DNA of 64,000 nt, taken from Pseudomonas poae (GTDB taxonomy: Bacteria; Pseudomonadota; Gammaproteobacteria; Pseudomonadales; Pseudomonadaceae). Below the pieces are notes generated by a model. That model searched no databases and was not told where the DNA came from. It saw nothing but the letters and a program-made list of their open reading frames with translations. The translations under genes and the position numbers were made by a program. Positions 47,438 to 56,155 of this stretch are shown piece by piece. Location: the NCBI GenBank assembly GCA_028869255.1, contig CP110972.1, forward strand, positions 2,299,001 through 2,363,000, read 5' to 3'. Every line of letters starts with the position of its first letter. Position 1 is the first letter of the stretch.

Positions 47438-48583
47438 TCAGAGCTTGCCGGCGCCGGCCTTGGCCTTTACGTCTGCAGCGACCTTGTCTGCCGCCAGCGG
47501 CGTGTAGCTGTAAGGCGGGGTCCAGCCGATGCTCGAGCCCCAGGAGGAGCAGGTCAACGCGCTGCCATTGAGGGTCGAGCCGCTGTCGCGGTATACGCTG
47601 CCACCGTAGTCACCGGCAATTTTGTCGCAGCCGCTGATGCCGCTTATCTCGAACGCGTTTTTCTCGGAGAAGATTTTCGAGCCCTTGCCGACGCCATGCG
47701 CGTACGAGAACGGGTAGACCTTATCGCTGGTGCTGCCCACGTGGTAGTTGTTGTACAGGTGCACCTGGCCGAAGCGCACGCGCGGGGCGCGGGCGGAGAT
47801 GTTCTCGAACAGGGAGTTGTGGATCGTCACCTTGAGCTTGCCATCGTCGGTGGTGCGGCTGTCGCTCGAACCGATCAGGTTGTTCTTTTCGTGGGACTTG
47901 AACGCGGTGTACGAAATGGTCACGTAGTTGGCGCCGTTTTTCACGTCCAGCGCGCCGTCGTGGTGCTGTTTCGGGCGACCGTTGGCGGTGCCGTTCTGCG
48001 CATCGGTGCGGCGACCGTCGGTGAAGGTGACATGGTCAACCCACACGTTGTTGGCGCCTTCGATGGTCAAACCATCGTATTCGGAGTTCCAGTTACCTTC
48101 CTTGCCATCATTGGCATCCCAGATCGGCTCTGGGTCCCAAGGGTTCTCGATGGTCAGGTTGCGAATGATCACGTCGTTTTCTTTGGCGTAGAAGAAACCT
48201 TCGCGGATTTCGGCGGTGCTGCTGGTGCCGACGATGGTGGTTTTGCCGGGAATATCCAGGCGGCCACGCTTTTTCATATCCGCAGTCGTCGTATAAGCCT
48301 TGCCTTCACTGACGTCGATCACTCCGGTGATCTTGATGATGCGTCCGTTGGTTCCCACCGAAGCGCTCAGTGCGGTTTTCAGCTCGGCAGCGTTTTTTAC
48401 CGTGTAGATGTTAGCCGCGGCAGCCTTGGAGCCGCCTTTGGTGCCGCCGTTCTGAGTGGCCCAGCCCGTGGTGGCCGAATCCAGCCAGATGTCCGCAGCG
48501 TGCGCCGGCAAGCTGCCAAGCACGAGTGAACCAAGGATGGCAGTGGCCAGTTTGCACGCGGTGAAGGTTGATGGTTTTGTCAT
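47438..48583 (-). CDS. pel: Secreted pectate lyase (polysaccharide lyase family 1)
   Basis: 381 residues. Signal peptide ([21 protein letters not shown]), then a PL1 beta-helix. Calcium and active-site signatures: the Asp-rich [38 protein letters not shown], and [17 protein letters not shown] with the catalytic Arg (RAPRVRFG). A Cys pair near the C-terminus (SGCDKI, LTCSSW) probably makes a disulfide. It cleaves de-esterified pectin by beta-elimination. Placed directly after the Hxc T2SS, where P. aeruginosa has its phosphatase substrate gene; likely a substrate of this machine. Confidence 0.93.
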   Translation of the reverse strand: MTKPSTFTACKLATAILGSLVLGSLPAHAADIWLDSATTGWATQNGGTKGGSKAAAANIYTVKNAAELKTALSASVGTNGRIIKITGVIDVSEGKAYTTTADMKKRGRLDIPGKTTIVGTSSTAEIREGFFYAKENDVIIRNLTIENPWDPEPIWDANDGKEGNWNSEYDGLTIEGANNVWVDHVTFTDGRRTDAQNGTANGRPKQHHDGALDVKNGANYVTISYTAFKSHEKNNLIGSSDSRTTDDGKLKVTIHNSLFENISARAPRVRFGQVHLYNNYHVGSTSDKVYPFSYAHGVGKGSKIFSEKNAFEISGISGCDKIAGDYGGSVYRDSGSTLNGSALTCSSWGSSIGWTPPYSYTPLAADKVAADVKAKAGAGKL

Positions 48584-49111
48584 GAATAATCAGATCCTTG
48601 ATTAACTTGAGTGTTTAAACGCGCGCAGGTGTGGCGCGTTTCTCGAGCGGACGTCCGTGTCATCGGTGCAGCGAATCGAACGCCCGCTGCATGAGAAATA
48701 CTATCATGTGTCGTTTTGTCGTCGTACAACTGATTGCGCAATGATGTGCACTCATTCCGCAAATCGAGTGGTTTGTTTTTGATCAACAAACCCGACGTCG
48801 GCCCGGTGTTCGCCGCCTGCAGCGAAGCCTGCCGCAGAGTGGGTCACCGAGGTTTCATGACACGTCTGAATCGGCCGACTCGCACGTGCGACCAATTTGT
48901 CCCCAGAAACCGGGGCAACGGTCATGACAATGCCGTGGCTGGGAGCGCGCCATGAGCTTGCAAGGGGTCTAGAGAATCCGGGGCGATTCAGATCCTGAAA
49001 CTCATCAAATTTGAACTAATCATAACGCCCATCCCCCTAACGCTGTGCGGCTAACCCCTGGCTCAGGTCGACCCTGAGCTGCCTAATTACACGCAAAGGT
49101 CCTGGTAAATC
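48584..49111. other. Intergenic region upstream of pel and of the CsbD-like gene
   Basis: 528 bases with only implausible short frames. The pel side holds TTGT-N6-ACAA (48716-48729), a weak dyad of possible GntR type. Further right is a loose hairpin (CCCC/GGGG, about 48900-48913). Before the CsbD-like gene, GAAACT-N17-TCATA (48997-49024) is vaguely like an extracytoplasmic stress (AlgU) promoter. None is strong. Confidence 0.35.
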
Positions 49112-49360
49112 ATGAAGAGTGAACAAGTAGAAGGTGTTGTAGAAAAGCTCGCTGGCAAAGCGCAGGGCGCCGCCGGGAAACTGTTTGGTGATTCGAAGCT
49201 GGAAGCCGAAGGTGCTGCTCGCCAGGCCGCGGGTCAACTGACCCAAAGCTACGGCGATGCACTGGACAGCGTGTCTACGTTCGTTAAAGAGAAGCCCGTT
49301 GCCGCACTTGCAATCGGTGCAGTGGCCCTGCTGGTGCTAAACCGTCTCCTGCGCCGCTGA
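49112..49360 (+). CDS. CsbD-like stress protein with C-terminal membrane helix
   Basis: 82 residues. Starts with the CsbD-type pattern VEGVVEKLAGKAQGAAGKLFGDSKLEAEG and ends with a hydrophobic helix (KPVAALAIGAVALLVLNRLL) plus basic tail, as in YqjD/ElaB-type tail-anchored proteins. Such proteins are abundant in stationary phase or under osmotic stress; exact role unknown. AAAGG precedes the ATG. Confidence 0.8.
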   Translation: MKSEQVEGVVEKLAGKAQGAAGKLFGDSKLEAEGAARQAAGQLTQSYGDALDSVSTFVKEKPVAALAIGAVALLVLNRLLRR

Positions 49361-49531
49361 GGCACGAAGGGCGGCCTCTACAGAGGGCAAGTATCAGGTT
49401 TGTGCTGCCCTCTTGCGATCTGACTTCGACACTAGCCATCTTTAGATCCGGGCGAAGGTGCTGTCAGTGAAGTTCGCGGTTGATAAGGCCAGCCTCGCGC
49501 TGGTCTTTTTGCATCCTGTACCGTGACGTGT

Positions 49532-49822
49532 CTAGAACAGACCTATGGCAAAAACCGCCAGATTCAACGCTATTCCTGAAGCCACCCAGCCAAAGGCTAT
49601 CGAGGCCTCGAACGCCTTGCGTGAAGGCGTAAAAAAAATCGCAAGCAATGCTCCGACCAGGATGCCGGGAAAGCTGAAGAAATAAATCAGCCAACCCATC
49701 GACTCCGTGACCCAGATGTCGAAAAGAACAATTCCCTGATTGCTGCCTCTGGGGCGAGCTGATTTTCGTAGAGCTTGGAAAGCAGGGTAGGGATCTAATC
49801 TGAGTTCGGCATCGGCGCTCAT
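49532..49822 (-). CDS. Small hypothetical membrane protein
   Basis: 96 residues as read. Two hydrophobic helices in the C-terminal half (GWLIYFFSFPGILVGALLAIFF and FGWVASGIALNLAVFAIGLF) joined by a short basic loop. The N-terminal 40 residues are hydrophilic and may not be translated: ATG 49699 would give just the two-helix core. No family recognised. Confidence 0.4.
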   Translation of the reverse strand: MSADAELRLDPYPAFQALRKSARPRGSNQGIVLFDIWVTESMGWLIYFFSFPGILVGALLAIFFTPSRKAFEASIAFGWVASGIALNLAVFAIGLF

Positions 49823-49979
49823 CCAAAGAGCAAACGGAGTACCCGTTGATGCAATTCAGGCATTTTAAGTTCGGTCGGTGGGATGCCGCAGAATGGTTAT
49901 TGCGGTGCACAGTCCGAAATTGTGCAGCGGAAAAGATAAGGGCCTGCATGAATTTCATCATGCAAGCCCTTGATATCTT

Positions 49980-50066
49980 TGGTGCCCGAACCCGGAATCG
50001 AACCGGGACGCCCTTACGAGCGGGGGATTTTAAGTCCCATGCGTCTACCAGTTTCGCCATTCGGGC
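49980..50066 (-). tRNA. tRNA-Leu (anticodon TAA)
   Basis: 87 nt including an encoded CCA. On the minus strand it begins GCCCGAATGG and ends TTCGGGCACCA; acceptor arms GCCCGAA/TTCGGGC pair fully. Anticodon loop CTTAAAA gives anticodon TAA. The long variable arm (class II) and the T-loop GGTTCGATTCC are present. Confidence 0.95.
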
Positions 50067-50278
50067 GGTAGCGCGTGTAGCAGGGTTGGGAATATATAGA
50101 TCCAAACGCTTGGGCGCAAGGTCAGAGGCCAGCTTTATTGCACCGTTGATGGATGAAAAAGCTCGTTAGATCAGTGATCTACAGGGGCTTTTAGAAGAGA
50201 TTCGGAGGAGCCCTACAGGGTAGGGGGCGGACCTCTGGCAGGCGTGACGGCGAAGGCCGAATGGGGTTTACCGCAAGC

Positions 50279-50304
50279 CCTGTGGCGAGCAGGCTCGCCA
50301 CAGG
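50279..50304. repeat. REP-like palindrome
   Basis: Perfect 11-bp arms CCTGTGGCGAG / CTCGCCACAGG around a 4-nt CAGG loop. The GTGGCGAG core is that of the abundant REP elements of P. fluorescens genomes. It lies just 3' of the leftward small gene ending at 50316, the usual extragenic place. A second small dyad (CCCTAC/GTAGGG, about 50212-50226) lies nearby. Confidence 0.7.
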
Positions 50305-50315
50305 AAATTGCGCGA

Positions 50316-50597
50316 CTAAACGAAAGGCTGGCCGATGAACCCGCGTGGCAAGCGCTGCAAGCCGGGGAGGTCGGTGAGGCGTTGCGTCCACGCGCTGCGC
50401 CAGTCACTGGCGGCGTGGGTCTTGGCTTTACGATTGGCGCGGCGGGCCGCGTTACGCTGGGTGCGGCGTGCTTCCTTGTAGGCCTCGGTGTTGCGGCAGG
50501 TGCGGCATTTGACGCGGTTCAGCTCGGTGCTGGACGGGAGGTTGGTGCCGTGGTGGCCGCAGGCCAGATGCCCGGCGACTTTGAAGTGAATGACCAT
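50316..50597 (-). CDS. Small basic hypothetical protein with Cys/His cluster
   Basis: 93 residues. A strong AAGGAG lies 9 bases before the ATG. ACGHHG and VKCRTCRNTEAY make a possible zinc-ribbon (Cys-His...CxxC); the rest is Arg/Ala-rich (RRTQRNAARRANRK), suggesting nucleic-acid contact. No named family recognised. Confidence 0.55.
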   Translation of the reverse strand: MVIHFKVAGHLACGHHGTNLPSSTELNRVKCRTCRNTEAYKEARRTQRNAARRANRKAKTHAASDWRSAWTQRLTDLPGLQRLPRGFIGQPFV

Positions 50598-50753
50598 GTA
50601 AGCGTCTCCTTCTTATAGGGTACGCGCACCGGTAAACCCACAATGCGCGCGGGGAGGGCGGGTGGTGAAAAATCCCGGCACCTGAAGTTACGACCCCGCG
50701 CACCCTGTGACGTTCGCTTATGCCCTTCAAACGAATAGACGCTGCGCCTATTG

Positions 50754-51281
50754 CTAGTCGATCAGTGCCAGCAGGTCGGTATCACCCACGTCCACGCCCG
50801 CCTGGGTCAATAACGTTGTGACTTGGCCACGATGGTGGGTCTGGTGGTTGAAAAAATGCACCAACAGGCTGAAGAACGGCTTGTCCGCCGCGACGCCGCG
50901 CATGTTGCGGTACTGCAGGCGGTGGTCGAGGTCGCTGTCGCTGAGGCTTCGGGCCCAGTCGATGATCATCTGGTCGAGCCAGGCGCGCCGGGCTGCCAGT
51001 TCGTGCAGGTCGGTGAAGGCCAGATGCTTGAGGTCGGGCGGTGTGGCGACGGCGCTTAACGGGGCCAGTGCCGAGTAAGCGGCGGGGTGCAGCGCAAAGC
51101 GTTTGAGCCACACCGTGTCGCCCAGGACCAGGTGGTTCAGGGTGCCGAGGATCGAGCCGAAGAACGCCCGGCGGTCCTGCACCAAGGCTGCCGGGCTCAG
51201 GCTGGCGGCCGCGTCGTAGACCTTGCGATTCATCCACTGGTTATAGGTCGCCATCAGCGCGAGCTGTTCGGTGCGGTTCAC
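50754..51281 (-). CDS. DinB-family protein
   Basis: About 175 residues from the GTG at 51281, preceded by GAGAT; upstream ATGs lack a ribosome site. Four-helix DinB/YfiT-type fold: LALMATYNQWMNRKVYDAAASL, ILGTLNHLVLGDTVWLKRF and LVHFFNHQTHHRGQVTTLL, whose His residues (NH, HQTHHRGQ) form the metal site. Members include thiol-dependent transferases and DNA-damage-inducible proteins; the reaction here is not predictable. Confidence 0.85.
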   Translation of the reverse strand: MNRTEQLALMATYNQWMNRKVYDAAASLSPAALVQDRRAFFGSILGTLNHLVLGDTVWLKRFALHPAAYSALAPLSAVATPPDLKHLAFTDLHELAARRAWLDQMIIDWARSLSDSDLDHRLQYRNMRGVAADKPFFSLLVHFFNHQTHHRGQVTTLLTQAGVDVGDTDLLALID

Positions 51282-51355
51282 GGGCTTTATCTCTGATTGG
51301 TGCAGTGGCGCCATCATAAGGTGTGGCCGCCCGGCGGTCATGGTGTTCCGGCAGC

Positions 51356-52177
51356 CTAGAACCGCACCGTTGCCCCGGTGGTCAGCCACTGGTCGTGATC
51401 CCCGCTCAGGTTTCGCCCGAGCACCAAGTCCACATCAACCGCTTGGCCCAGATGAAATCGCGGCCCGGCTTGCCATGCCTGGTCGCCGCCTTCCTGGCCG
51501 TAGCGCTCGCCGATCAGGGTTAACGCGCCTGCCACCTGGTACTCCACACCAGTGCCCCAGGTCAGGCGGTGGTTTTGCTCGCCGCCGTTATAGGCATGCG
51601 TCCAGCCGCCATTGAGGTTCAGGCGCAGCGCCTCTACGGGTTGCCAGGTCAAGGGCAGGTTGAAGTCCGCGCCGTCGAACGCATGCTCGCGGCCCAGCGC
51701 AAAATGGCTGGTTGCCGAAATCGCCAGTTGCAGGCCCAAGTCCTCCCGCGACAGTACCTGGGCTTTGACCTGCGGGCTGACCTGAGTCTCGGCGTCGCCG
51801 GTGCCACTGGCGCGAGACAGTGCCGCGCTCCATTGCACGCCTGGCAGTGCGCTCAACGTGCAGGCGGGGTTCAGGGTTTCGTTGTGGAGGCGGCCTTCGT
51901 GACGATTGGCGGTGTACCAGGCGTCGACATTGCAGGTGCCCGGATCATTCACCGCGCCGTCATCCACGGTGTACGACCCCCCGGCTGCCTGGGCCTTGGA
52001 AAATACCGCGATCAGTAGAATCAGGCCCAGGGTCACGCCGATAAAGATCAGGTTGCGCTGCAGCGCACGCCGCTTGGCCGCTGGCAGCAACAGCAGCGTG
52101 TGACGCGCGCCGCGATACTGGCGCGCACGGTATTTGGCAAACCCGTCGTGACGCTGCGGGCTGTGTTTTTTGTGCAT
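51356..52177 (-). CDS. Hypothetical membrane-anchored/exported beta-rich protein
   Basis: 273 residues. A very basic N-terminus (HKKHSPQRHDGFAKYRARQYRGARH), a hydrophobic segment near 43-60 (LIFIGVTLGLILLIAVFSKAQAAGG) with a possible cleavage site, then alternating amphipathic strands ending in TTGATVRF, an outer-membrane-barrel-like terminal Phe. It may be an outer-membrane protein with an unusually long signal. No family recognised. Confidence 0.55.
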   Translation of the reverse strand: MHKKHSPQRHDGFAKYRARQYRGARHTLLLLPAAKRRALQRNLIFIGVTLGLILLIAVFSKAQAAGGSYTVDDGAVNDPGTCNVDAWYTANRHEGRLHNETLNPACTLSALPGVQWSAALSRASGTGDAETQVSPQVKAQVLSREDLGLQLAISATSHFALGREHAFDGADFNLPLTWQPVEALRLNLNGGWTHAYNGGEQNHRLTWGTGVEYQVAGALTLIGERYGQEGGDQAWQAGPRFHLGQAVDVDLVLGRNLSGDHDQWLTTGATVRF

Positions 52178-52195
52178 GATGCACCTCGCTTGAAT

Positions 52196-52543
52196 TCAGC
52201 TTTCTACGGTCAGCACCGAAATGCCGCTGGCTTTGGCCTGGCAGACCAGCTCGGATGTGTCATCACCACCCGGCAGGGCGATGACCACGTCGGGGCGGCT
52301 GTCGGTCAGCATGAAATGGTTGCGCTGGCGTTCCGCCTGCTTGCCGTGGCGTTGCCAGTTGGGCGGGTAGCGCACCACGTCGATGCCCAGTTCCCGGGCC
52401 CATTCCTCGACGTCGCTGCCGAGGAATTGGTTGCCGCCGTGGATCAATACCTGCACGGGGCGCAGGCGGTGGTAGGCGTCCAGCACTTGGCGGGACTTTT
52501 TGGTGTCGGCGTAATGACGACCTGCACAGATCAAGACGCGCAT
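52196..52543 (-). CDS. SLOG-domain protein (YspA/YAcAr type)
   Basis: 115 residues from ATG 52543. RVLICAGRHYAD, LIHGGNQFLGSDVEEWARELGI and VVIALPGGDDTSELVCQAKASGI are the conserved Rossmann-like nucleotide-binding motifs of the SLOG superfamily (DUF2493-like). SLOG proteins bind or process nucleotide-derived ligands, some in conflict systems. There is no effector gene next to it, so no defence role is proposed. Confidence 0.75.
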   Translation of the reverse strand: MRVLICAGRHYADTKKSRQVLDAYHRLRPVQVLIHGGNQFLGSDVEEWARELGIDVVRYPPNWQRHGKQAERQRNHFMLTDSRPDVVIALPGGDDTSELVCQAKASGISVLTVES

Positions 52544-52606
52544 AGTCAGAGTCCTTGTGGTGCACGGTGACGGCCGAGCGGCCGCCACCGTTTAAACGGC
52601 AGGTGA

Positions 52607-55315
52607 TCAGTACCACTGCTTGAAGCGGCGGATGTAGATGGTTTTCATCAGTTGCGCCACGCAGCAGTAGCTGAGCAGCGTGCCCACCAGCCATGGGAAG
52701 TAGGCCATCGGCAGCGGTTGCAGGCCCACCAGGGTGCCCAGCGGTGAGAACGGCACGTAGATCCCCAGCGCGATCACGATGCAGGTCATCATCAGCACCG
52801 GCCAGGCCGCCGTGCTCTGGAAGAACGGGATCTTGCGGGTGCGCAACATATGCACCACCAGGGTTTGCGAGAGCAGCCCTTCGATAAACCAGCCGGACTG
52901 GAACAGGGTCTGCATTTCCACACTGTTGGCGGCGAACACGTACCACATCAGGGCAAAGGTGGTGATGTCGAAGATCGACGAGGTCGGCCCGATCCAGATC
53001 ATGAAGCGGCCGATGTTTTTCGCATCCCACTTGCGCGGCTTGGCCAAATATTCCTTGTCCATCTTGTCCCACGGCAGGGCCAGTTGGGAGATGTCGTACA
53101 TCAGGTTTTGCAGCAACAGGTGGATCGACAGCATCGGCAGGAACGGGATGAACGCACTGGCCACCAGCACCGAGAACACGTTGCCGAAGTTGGAGCTGGC
53201 GGTCATGTTCAGGTACTTCATGATATTGCCGAAGGTTTCGCGGCCCTTGAGCACGCCTTCTTCGAGCACCATCAGGCTCTTTTCGAGCAGGATGATATCG
53301 GCCGATTCCTTGGCGATGTCGGTACCGCTGTCCACTGAGATGCCTACATCGGCATCGCGCAGGGCCGGCGCATCGTTGATCCCGTCACCCAGGAAACCGA
53401 CGGTGTGGCCGTTGGCTTGCAGGGCTTTGAGCACCCGGGATTTTTGCAGCGGGGTCAGCTTGGCGAACACCGTGCGTTCTTCCACGCGGCGCAGCAGGGT
53501 CGCGTCGTCCATGGCTTCGATTTCCACGCCCAGCAGCGGCTGGCCTGGCTCGAGGCCGACCTGGCGGCAGATCTTGCTGGTGACCACGGCGTTGTCGCCG
53601 GTCAGCACTTTCACCGCCACGCCGATTTGTTGCAGCGCGGCAATCGCTGGCCCGGCGGTTTCCTTCGGTGGGTCGAGGAAGGTCAGGAAGCCCTGGATCA
53701 CCAAATTGCGCTCATCGGCAGTGGTGTACTGCTGGCGGGCCAGGGCTTTGGGGATGTTACGGGTAGCCACCACCAGGACACGGAAACCGTCTTCGTTGTA
53801 GTCGTTGGCAATCGCCAGCAGCTCCTCGCGGCGGCGCTCATCCAGCGGCACGGCGGTGCCGGCCTCCAGCACATGTGTGGAGATGCCGAGCATTTCTTCC
53901 ACGGCCCCCTTGCACACCAGCAAGTGGTCGGCAGCGGCGTCCTTGACCACGATCGACAGGCGACGGCGCACAAAGTCGAAGGGCAATTCATCGACCTTGC
54001 CGTACGCAAACGGCACCTGGAACTTCGGATTCTGCTCCGAGAACTGCACCACGGCCTGGTCCATCAGGTTTTTCATGCCGCTCTGGTGGTAGCTGTTGAG
54101 CCAGGCCAGGGACAGCACCGCATCATCACGCTGGCCAAGGGCATTAACGTGGTGTTCGAGGATGATTTTGTCCTGGGTCAGGGTGCCGGTCTTGTCGGTG
54201 CACAGCACGTCCATCGAGCCGAAGTTCTGGATCGCGTTAAGGCGCTTGACCACCACTTTGCGCTTGGCCATGGCCGTGGCGCCCTTGGCCAGGTTGGCGC
54301 TGACGATCATCGGCAGCATTTCCGGGGTCAGGCCTACGGCCACCGCCAGGGCAAACAGGAAGGCATCGCCCCAGTCACCCTTGGAGAAGCCATTGAGCAG
54401 GAACACGATCGGCACCATCACCAGCATGAAGCGGATCAGCAACCAGCTGACGCTGTTCACCCCACGGTCGAAGGCGGTTTGCACCCGCGAGCCGACAATC
54501 GCCTTGGCCAGCGAGCCAAAGTAGGTGCGCGGCCCGGTCGCCACCACCACGGCTTTGGCCCGGCCGCTGACCACGTTGGTGCCCATGAAGCAGATGTTCG
54601 CCAGGTCCAGCAGGTTGCCCTGGTCGGCCGCCGGGGAACTGGCGGATTTTTGCGTCACATCCCCCAGGGTGTCGTATTTCTCGACCGGCAAGGCTTCACC
54701 GGTGAGCACGGCCTGGCTGATAAACAGGTCGCGGGACTCGATCAGGCGGATGTCGGCAGGGATCATGTCGCCGGCCGACAGCTGCACGATATCGCCAGCC
54801 ACCAGCTCACGCATCGGCACTTCACGCAGTGCTGGTTGGGTGCCGACCTGTTGGCGGCGCAGCACAGTCGCGGTGGTGCGCACCATGGCTTTCAAGGCTT
54901 CGGCGGATTTGGCCGAGCGGTGTTCCTGCCAGAAACGCAGCAGGCTGCTGAGCAACACCATGGTCATGATGATCACGACTTTGGTCGGGTCGGCCTCTTC
55001 GCCGTCCTGCATCGGCAGCCAGCAATCGGTGAAGAAGCTGATGCCGCCCAGGGTCAGCAGCACATAGATGAAGGGGTTGTTCAGGGCCTGCAGGAACTGG
55101 ACGATGGCGTGAGGCGGCTTGTCATGCGCGACTTCGTTGTAGCCTTCGCGTTGCAGGCGCGCTGCGGCGTCCAGCTCGGTCAGGCCATCCTGTGTGGCAC
55201 GCACGTTGGCCAGGGTGGCAGACAGGCCGTTGTGGGCCTCGCGGGCGGCACGCATCGACAGTTTGGTGTCGGTGCCTTTTTTGTTGTGCAGTGGCGGGTT
55301 TTTTACGGCGCTCAT
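52607..55315 (-). CDS. mgtA: Magnesium-importing P-type ATPase (MgtA/MgtB family)
   Basis: 902 residues from ATG 55315. P3B-type pump: actuator (LSAGDMIPADIRLIESRD, VLTGEALPVEK), phosphorylation site DKTGTLTQD, nucleotide-binding KVDELPFDFVRRRLSIVV, hinge FLGDGINDAPALRDADVG, and about ten membrane helices. Imports Mg2+ under limitation. The usual regulator PhoP would need a box upstream; 55316-55538 shows none I recognise, but a promoter with tandem response-regulator-like repeats lies at 56045-56131, upstream of the small gene preceding mgtA. Confidence 0.93.
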   Translation of the reverse strand: MSAVKNPPLHNKKGTDTKLSMRAAREAHNGLSATLANVRATQDGLTELDAAARLQREGYNEVAHDKPPHAIVQFLQALNNPFIYVLLTLGGISFFTDCWLPMQDGEEADPTKVVIIMTMVLLSSLLRFWQEHRSAKSAEALKAMVRTTATVLRRQQVGTQPALREVPMRELVAGDIVQLSAGDMIPADIRLIESRDLFISQAVLTGEALPVEKYDTLGDVTQKSASSPAADQGNLLDLANICFMGTNVVSGRAKAVVVATGPRTYFGSLAKAIVGSRVQTAFDRGVNSVSWLLIRFMLVMVPIVFLLNGFSKGDWGDAFLFALAVAVGLTPEMLPMIVSANLAKGATAMAKRKVVVKRLNAIQNFGSMDVLCTDKTGTLTQDKIILEHHVNALGQRDDAVLSLAWLNSYHQSGMKNLMDQAVVQFSEQNPKFQVPFAYGKVDELPFDFVRRRLSIVVKDAAADHLLVCKGAVEEMLGISTHVLEAGTAVPLDERRREELLAIANDYNEDGFRVLVVATRNIPKALARQQYTTADERNLVIQGFLTFLDPPKETAGPAIAALQQIGVAVKVLTGDNAVVTSKICRQVGLEPGQPLLGVEIEAMDDATLLRRVEERTVFAKLTPLQKSRVLKALQANGHTVGFLGDGINDAPALRDADVGISVDSGTDIAKESADIILLEKSLMVLEEGVLKGRETFGNIMKYLNMTASSNFGNVFSVLVASAFIPFLPMLSIHLLLQNLMYDISQLALPWDKMDKEYLAKPRKWDAKNIGRFMIWIGPTSSIFDITTFALMWYVFAANSVEMQTLFQSGWFIEGLLSQTLVVHMLRTRKIPFFQSTAAWPVLMMTCIVIALGIYVPFSPLGTLVGLQPLPMAYFPWLVGTLLSYCCVAQLMKTIYIRRFKQWY

Positions 55316-55538
55316 TGTGTGTACTCCTGTCGCCAATTCTCGACAAAACATACCCGGTACTTACCTGATTACAGGCGAGCGAAAGCATGCCGAGCCGCGG
55401 ACTTCGCGATCGGTTCAAATTAGATATTCGTATAACTTCTGTGGCGGCGTTAGTTAACTGACAGCCAGCCGAGTACCACTGGATATGTTCATAAAGAACT
55501 CCAGGTTATTCAGTAAGGAAGTTGCTGTTTCCAGCGGT

Positions 55539-55832
55539 TTAAGCGGCGCGAGCGCTCAGGTAAAGACCGAGCATCAGGCCGGCTTGCGCCAGGCTGGAAA
55601 CGGTCGGTCTCTGTGGGTCTTGAGGGTCGGCGTGATCCCAGTGCTGCTGCAGTTGGCCTGTGGTTGGGCAGACACGCCAGTGTGCCAGCGGATGGGCCGG
55701 GCGCACTTGAGGGGAGGGTGCGGAAAACGTCGAGCGGGTCGGCGAAAAGCCGCTGGGCTCGCGGCACAGCTTGGCCCGCAGGGCTGCGGTCAGTGTCCGT
55801 ACATCAGGCAAAACAAGGGTTTGGAAGGTCAT
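55539..55832 (-). CDS. Hypothetical small protein upstream of mgtA
   Basis: 97 residues, GAGGTG eight bases before the ATG. Pro-rich, with several Trp and His residues and a hydrophobic C-terminal stretch (SLAQAGLMLGLYLSA). Same strand as mgtA, 223 bases before it, and downstream of a consensus promoter at 56045-56073. It may be part of the mgtA transcript. No family recognised. Confidence 0.45.
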   Translation of the reverse strand: MTFQTLVLPDVRTLTAALRAKLCREPSGFSPTRSTFSAPSPQVRPAHPLAHWRVCPTTGQLQQHWDHADPQDPQRPTVSSLAQAGLMLGLYLSARAA

Positions 55833-56044
55833 AACACACCTCGGGACCGGACGCGCATCCGGTGAGGCAGTTACGGTGGAGCATCAAGCTCTAGCGCAGC
55901 TTACCGGACGGTGGAGGCGAGTCCTGTCATATTCTGGGTTTGGCGCCCGATGCCCGCAGATGCGGTGCTCGGACAGCGACTAGATACTGTGTCCATTGGC
56001 TTCTTTTGTGAGGTTTAAAAAAGGCCCCAGTTGCGGGCACGGGC

Positions 56045-56073
56045 AATCTACTCAGCCAGTTACAAAATGTCAA
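56045..56073 (-). promoter_or_regulatory. Consensus sigma70 promoter, minus strand
   Basis: On the minus strand: -35 TTGACA (56073-56068), exactly 17-bp spacer, -10 TAGATT (56050-56045). Start predicted near 56038, giving a ~205-nt leader before the small gene starting at 55832 and possibly serving mgtA. Confidence 0.55.
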
Positions 56074-56098
56074 CGCATGAATAATTAAAATGCCCAAT

Positions 56099-56131
56099 GT
56101 TCAGAGTCGGTTCAGAGTTTATTCAGATAAG
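56099..56131. promoter_or_regulatory. Three tandem 11-bp repeats, probable response-regulator boxes
   Basis: GTTCAGAGTCG, GTTCAGAGTTT and ATTCAGATAAG follow each other at 11-bp spacing; on the minus strand this is CTGAAY-N5-CTGAAC-N5-CTGAAC. One-helical-turn direct repeats are typical of OmpR/PhoB-family dimers. They end 26 bases upstream of the -35 of the minus-strand promoter. Confidence 0.5.
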
Positions 56132-56155
56132 CCGCAAGTTACGCGACCGATAACT

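Noticed and set aside
48734..48955. Plus-strand 73-codon frame upstream of the CsbD-like gene
   Set aside because: No ribosome site, no recognisable features, and it covers the probable pel promoter region.
52196..52543. SLOG-domain gene as part of an anti-phage (Thoeris or CBASS-like) system
   Set aside because: No effector, TIR, nuclease or cyclase gene adjoins; neighbours are a barrel-like protein and a Mg2+ pump.
53405..55423. A 672-codon plus-strand frame opposite mgtA
   Set aside because: Mirror frame with low-complexity His/Gln/Gly content; the minus strand carries the complete P-type ATPase.
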